Part shown: positions 60,389 through 64,000 of the stretch, piece after piece
How the letters are laid out: every line of letters begins with the position of its first letter
How positions within the stretch are numbered: the first letter of the stretch is position 1
Assembly: GCA_964387025.1 (NCBI GenBank)
Contig: CAYLUZ010000005.1
Coordinates: forward strand, 124,001 to 188,000
From: PNON01 sp964387025
GTDB lineage: Bacteria > Chloroflexota > Anaerolineae > Anaerolineales > Anaerolineaceae
Length of the DNA stretch: 64,000 nt
Reading direction: 5' to 3'
Notes under the pieces: generated by a model
Databases searched by the model: none
What the model was told of the DNA's origin: nothing
Seen by the model: only the letters and a program-made list of their open reading frames with translations
Program-made: the position numbers and the translations under genes

Positions 60389-61942
60389 ATGCAAGATAAA
60401 CGCATGAATGCGGATGAAGCTATCGCCTTGATCCGGGATGGCAGCACAGTTGCTTGTGGGGGTTTTGTCGGCAGCGGACATCCCGAAGAATTGACCGTAG
60501 CTTTGGAACGGAAGTTTAAAGCCACCGGTCATCCTCGTGATATCACTTTGGTGTACGCAGCTGGACAAGGCGATGGTAAAGAACGTGGATTAAACCACCT
60601 GGCACATGAAGGATTGTTGCGGCGTGTGATCGGAGGGCATTGGGGGCTAGCTCCACGGTTGGGAAAACTGGCATGCGAAAATAAGATCGAAGCATACAAT
60701 TTCCCACAGGGTGTGATATGCCATCTGTTCCGCGATATAGCGGCTGGAAAGCCTGGCACCCTCACACATGTAGGCTTGCGTACATTTATCGATCCGCGAA
60801 TGAGGGGTGGCAAGCTGAACGAGTGTACTAATGAAGAACTTGTCGAACTGATCACGATCCACGGCAAAGATTGGTTATTTTACCGATCATTTCCAATTCA
60901 TGCTGCACTTCTAAGGGGTACCACAGCTGATGAACGGGGAAATGTGACCATGGAAAGGGAAGCAGGAACCTTCGACATGCTGTCTATCGCCCAGGCTGCA
61001 AGGAATTCTGGCGGAGTGGTGTTAGTTCAGATCGAAAATATCGTTCCAGTTGGCACCCTTGACCCGAAACTGGTCCAGATCCCTGGCATTCTGGTGGACG
61101 CAGTGATCGTTGCCAGTCCCGAAAACCATTACCAGACATTTGGAGAAAAATACAATCCATCTTTTTCAGGCGAAGCGCGCAATATTGCAAAACCGGATTT
61201 CAGCTTGATATTAAGTGATCGCAAGGTGATCGCCAGGCGGGCTGCTCTGGAACTAACCCAAAAGGCGGTCATTAACCTGGGAATAGGAATGCCGGAAGGG
61301 ATTGCCAGTGTTGCATGGGAAGAAGGAATATTGGACGATATCATTCTAACAGTCGAGTCAGGTCCTATCGGAGGAATCCCAGCTGGCGGGTTGAGTTTCG
61401 GTGCCAGCTCTAACCCTGAAGCTATCATTGACCAACCTTACCAGTTTGATTTTTATGACGGGGGTGGGCTCGACATTGCTTTCCTGGGTATGGCACAGGC
61501 TGACAGAGAAGGAAACATTAACGTAAGTCGTTTTGGAGAACGCCTGGCGGGGGTGGGCGGGTTTGTCAATATCAGCCAGAACGCAAAAAAGGTTGCATTC
61601 CTGGGTACATTTACCGCTGACGGGCTTGAGGAAAAAGTCGAGAAGGGAAAATTAAAAATTACAAAAGAAGGCTTTTCCCGCAAGTTCCTGTCAATCGTTG
61701 AGCAAGTGAGTTTTAGCGGTCAGCAAGCTAGAGAAAACCGAAAACCAGTGCTCTATATAACCGAACGCGCGGTATTCAACCTTGAAGAGCGCGGGTTAGT
61801 CTTGGTGGAGATCGCTCCAGGTATCGACCTGGACCGAGATATCCTGGGTCAAATGGAATTTACCCCGCTCATTTCCGAAAATCTAATAGAGATGGATTCA
61901 AGGATCTTCCAAGCGGAAGTGATGGGTCTTGATCTGAAATAA
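60389..61942 (+). CDS. Fused alpha-beta family I CoA-transferase (propionate/acetate type)
   Basis: 517 residues in which both halves of a family I CoA-transferase are joined. The alpha half (1-230) has VACGGFVGSGHPEELTVALE and GHWGLAPRLGKLACE. The beta half begins near 270 with IARRAALELTQKAVINLGIG, and the catalytic Glu is in TVESGPIGGIPAGG near residue 330. It ends with ISQNAKKVAFLGTFTADGLE and ERGLVLVEIAPGIDLD. Such enzymes swap CoA between short acids (propionate, acetate, lactate). The ATG at 60389 follows gaaggaag. It may be a chromosomal gene flanked by late array traces. Confidence 0.92.
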   Translation: MQDKRMNADEAIALIRDGSTVACGGFVGSGHPEELTVALERKFKATGHPRDITLVYAAGQGDGKERGLNHLAHEGLLRRVIGGHWGLAPRLGKLACENKIEAYNFPQGVICHLFRDIAAGKPGTLTHVGLRTFIDPRMRGGKLNECTNEELVELITIHGKDWLFYRSFPIHAALLRGTTADERGNVTMEREAGTFDMLSIAQAARNSGGVVLVQIENIVPVGTLDPKLVQIPGILVDAVIVASPENHYQTFGEKYNPSFSGEARNIAKPDFSLILSDRKVIARRAALELTQKAVINLGIGMPEGIASVAWEEGILDDIILTVESGPIGGIPAGGLSFGASSNPEAIIDQPYQFDFYDGGGLDIAFLGMAQADREGNINVSRFGERLAGVGGFVNISQNAKKVAFLGTFTADGLEEKVEKGKLKITKEGFSRKFLSIVEQVSFSGQQARENRKPVLYITERAVFNLEERGLVLVEIAPGIDLDRDILGQMEFTPLISENLIEMDSRIFQAEVMGLDLK

Positions 61943-62241
61943 GAGTGAAAAACAAAAATATTGATTCTTCTTTCGGGGAAGGATGTTTCAGTACAACACT
62001 GGAACTTATTCACCAGATAGATACTTGTATTGCTAGGTTCACACCGGTATTATCAGTGTGAAGTCTTATTCAAGCTCCCCAGATCGGTACAGAGTATGAT
62101 TTATTAAACGCCTCGACTTTTCGTCAGATCATCCACCATATCCCCTAAGGATGGTTCAAATTGTTGGGCAGCGAACCATGAATGAAGGTTAATGTAAGGA
62201 AATGAATCGCAGTATATTTTATTAGAATAGGGAAAGGTGCA
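61943..62241. repeat. Spacer, right end of the array
   Basis: Contains 'aggttcacaccggtattatcagtg' at ~62036 and ends with 'aaattGTTGGGCagcg' (GTTGGGC at 62163-62169), the last such heptamer in the window. No core repeat. It is the last trace of the array pattern. Confidence 0.65.
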
Positions 62242-63513
62242 ATGCGCATTACGATTTTGGCGATTGGCTCAAATGGTGATATTCAACCCTTACTTGCTTT
62301 AGCAGTCGGCTTGCAGCAAACAGGGCGGCATAAGGTACGCTTTGCAGCACCTGATAATTTTGAGCCGCTCGTAAGGGAGCACCATCTGGATTTTTTCCCT
62401 CTAGGTATAAACACACAAGAATTATTGAGATCGCGAAAGCTAAAGGCTGGCATTGAAACCGGTCGTAATTTCATTTTATGGTTTTTAAATGTCCTCAACC
62501 TGGTACGGCCGATGGTTGACAGGCTCATGGAGCGCACTTGGTTATCCTGCCAGGATGCAGAAATGATCGTGTATTCAACCATAGGCATTGGAGGTTATCA
62601 CGTTGCAGAAAAACTGGGAGTACCATGCTTTATTGCCACTCCATTACCCGGTCTTGCACCCACACGCGTCTTCCCCAATCCCGGTGGTGTCTTCCCGGCA
62701 CTACCCCTGGGCGGGAGCTATAACCTGTTGACCTACCTTCTGAATGGGCAGCTTCTGCAAGCCCTCACCGGACAATACATCAACCGCTGGAGGCGGGAAA
62801 TACTTAACCTGCCATCTATCTCATTTGGTAAAAATCCATATAGCCAGTTGAACGGTCAACCTATGCCCGTGTTGGGCAGTTACAGTTCCATCATTGTCCC
62901 CAGGCCTCTAGATTGGGGTGAGCATATCCATGTCACCGGCTACTGGTTTCTCGATCCCGATGCGGATTGGCAGCCACCCGCCCCACTGGTTGACTTTCTC
63001 GAGTCAGGTACACCGCCAGTGTATATTGGTTTTGGCAGCATGGTGAATTCCACACCCCGGCATACGACCCAACTAGTTTGCGATGCCCTTGAACGATCAG
63101 GGCAGCGTGGAGTGCTCGCCACGGGTTGGGGAGGATTGGAAGGTGCTGAATTGCCGGCCAATATGTTTGTGTTGGACTCAATTCCCCATGCCTGGTTGTT
63201 CCCGCGTGTATCGGCTGTTGTCCATCATGGAGGATCAGGGACTACAGGCGCTGGATTGCGTGCTGGAGTACCGTCCGTGCTCGTGCCGCACATGGGCGAT
63301 CAGCCGTTCTGGGCACAACGGGTGGTGGAACTCGGCGTTGGCCCTCAACCTGTCCCCCGGCGCCAATTAACTGCCGGGAGGTTGGCGGCAGCCATCACCA
63401 GCGCCATCACAGACTTAGACATGATTGCTCGCGCTGCAGCCTTGGGTGAACATATTCGGGCTGAAGACGGTATCGGGCGAGCCATTGCGATTATTGAAGG
63501 TTACAAACAATAA
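62242..63513 (+). CDS. Family 1 glycosyltransferase (UGT/sterol-glucosyltransferase-like)
   Basis: 423 residues with the GT-B fold of UDP-glycosyltransferases. The N-terminal ITILAIGSNGDIQPLLALAV matches the sterol/macrolide glycosyltransferase start. The C-terminal donor site reads VHHGGSGTTGAGLRAGVPSV then PHMGDQPFWAQRVVELGVGP, the UGT signature. The ATG at 62242 follows gggaaaggtg. Acceptors in this family include sterols, macrolides and lipids; not resolved. Terminal domain complete. Confidence 0.92.
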   Translation: MRITILAIGSNGDIQPLLALAVGLQQTGRHKVRFAAPDNFEPLVREHHLDFFPLGINTQELLRSRKLKAGIETGRNFILWFLNVLNLVRPMVDRLMERTWLSCQDAEMIVYSTIGIGGYHVAEKLGVPCFIATPLPGLAPTRVFPNPGGVFPALPLGGSYNLLTYLLNGQLLQALTGQYINRWRREILNLPSISFGKNPYSQLNGQPMPVLGSYSSIIVPRPLDWGEHIHVTGYWFLDPDADWQPPAPLVDFLESGTPPVYIGFGSMVNSTPRHTTQLVCDALERSGQRGVLATGWGGLEGAELPANMFVLDSIPHAWLFPRVSAVVHHGGSGTTGAGLRAGVPSVLVPHMGDQPFWAQRVVELGVGPQPVPRRQLTAGRLAAAITSAITDLDMIARAAALGEHIRAEDGIGRAIAIIEGYKQ

Positions 63514-63528
63514 TCGGTACCTAAATTC

Positions 63529-63680
63529 TTACTCTGCGAGAGCATGTGTGATGGCACAAAATTCCGCACTTATCTGGTGGAATTGGTCACCAATCAGCCC
63601 CATCCGAACGGCAATTTCCTCGGAGGATGGTTGTAATCCCTCAAAGATACTTTCCTGGGGTTATACGACATGATTGCAGT
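63529..63680 (-). pseudogene. Possible C-terminal gene relic
   Basis: On the minus strand a frame ending in TAA at 63531-63529 reads ESIFEGLQPSSEEIAVRM then GLIGDQFHQISAEFCAITHA. It is protein-like but only ~43 codons, bounded upstream by a stop, and without a start codon or ribosome binding site. It may be the tail of a lost gene; family unknown. Confidence 0.35.
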
Positions 63681-63752
63681 GGATCATGAGTCTGGATAAA
63701 TTAATAGGTGGTTGGATTCGTCGTGTATTAACCCATAAAAAGGAGCTATACC

Positions 63753-64000
63753 ATGTCTTTTCAAGCATATCTGGATAATATCGAAGAAAAAACCGGCAAA
63801 ACCCCCAATGATCTTATTGCGAAGGCAAAAGAAAAGGGCTTTGACAACCCGAAGACAAAGGCTGGGGACATCATTGCATGGCTTAAGGAAGAATACGGTC
63901 TTGGCCGTGGTCATGCCATGGCGATTGTTTATGTCATCAAGAATGGCGCTGAAATCGGGGATAAACACGTCGGGACAGACGGTGTCCATCGTGACGAAGC
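63753..64000 (+). CDS. DUF4287 domain protein, partial
   Basis: The first 82 codons of a gene that runs past the right edge. The ATG at 63753 follows aaggagc. The sequence SFQAYLDNIEEKTGKTPNDL, then KAGDIIAWLKEEYGLGRGHA matches the DUF4287 domain, often found in small proteins with an additional DUF5655 region. Function unknown. Confidence 0.88.
   Translation, partial: MSFQAYLDNIEEKTGKTPNDLIAKAKEKGFDNPKTKAGDIIAWLKEEYGLGRGHAMAIVYVIKNGAEIGDKHVGTDGVHRDE

Noticed and set aside
33165..62241. CRISPR array
   Set aside because: Repeat spacing is hundreds of bases and irregular, the intervening sequences encode proteins, and no cas genes are present.

Overview
The window looks like chromosomal DNA of a member of the Chloroflexota, most likely class Anaerolineae. 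This is inferred from gene content, since no rRNA or tRNA gene is present. The main clue is an archaeal-style block of early mevalonate genes (HMG-CoA reductase, HMG-CoA synthase, thiolase-like protein, DUF35 protein). Supporting clues are a deazaflavin (F420)-type nitroreductase, many CPBP membrane proteins and many alpha/beta hydrolases. The first 29 kb is ordinary, moderately AT-rich core sequence. The mevalonate block is visibly GC-richer (43 G/C in 60 bases at 31621-31680). The region after it is AT-rich again (24 of 60 at 37861-37920).

Layout. 1-3.6 kb: the end of an ABC transporter ATPase, a MarR regulator and three unassigned genes. 3.8-8.1 kb: a membrane PAS/HD-GYP cyclic-di-GMP phosphodiesterase, then an ABC-F ATPase preceded by a short leader ORF and an intrinsic terminator, the layout of an antibiotic-responsive attenuator. 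8.1-28.9 kb: mostly minus-strand housekeeping and membrane genes. These include a cyclophilin, CorA, a uridine phosphorylase, a flavodoxin, an aldo/keto reductase, an XRE-cupin regulator divergent from a LysE exporter broken by one stop codon, an APC permease, a response-regulator/GGDEF-like/GT2 fusion, a HEAT-TPR protein, two methyltransferases, a YbaK-type deacylase and a GAF histidine kinase. 29.0-33.2 kb: the mevalonate block. Its HMG-CoA synthase keeps its catalytic residues, while its thiolase-like partner has lost them.

From 33.2 to about 62.2 kb the architecture changes. About 20 accessory genes, nearly all on the plus strand, are separated by 200-600 bp spacers built from the same modules. 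The modules are (a) a palindrome GGTGCGTTnGnAACGCACC, (b) a 'gttcgcgccggtgt' block, (c) an ~80 bp core ending in a conserved promoter-like TTGCTATACTTAAG, and (d) a tail ending in 'aacgcaaaccGTTGGGC'. Several genes are bracketed by GTTRRRY and RYYYAAC heptamers, the core sites of integron gene cassettes. One cassette (a GNAT acetyltransferase) ends in a textbook 60-bp attC. Cargo includes acetyltransferases, a nucleotidyltransferase and a phosphotransferase of antibiotic-resistance folds, a lactonase-like metallo-hydrolase, a serine hydrolase, rsgA, a GyrI-like protein, lipoproteins and small membrane proteins. Some cargo genes are broken. No integrase is in the window.

The most striking point is that fragments of the 3' end of the DUF35 gene, which ends at 33164, recur across this region. 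Some carry synonymous substitutions as if they came from DUF35 genes of other genomes, and the core spacer repeat itself seems to be a decayed version of that 3' end. I read this as repeated cassette-like insertion next to the DUF35 gene, with target ends carried along. The mechanism is inference.

The right edge has a fused CoA-transferase, a family 1 glycosyltransferase and the start of a DUF4287 gene that runs off the window.
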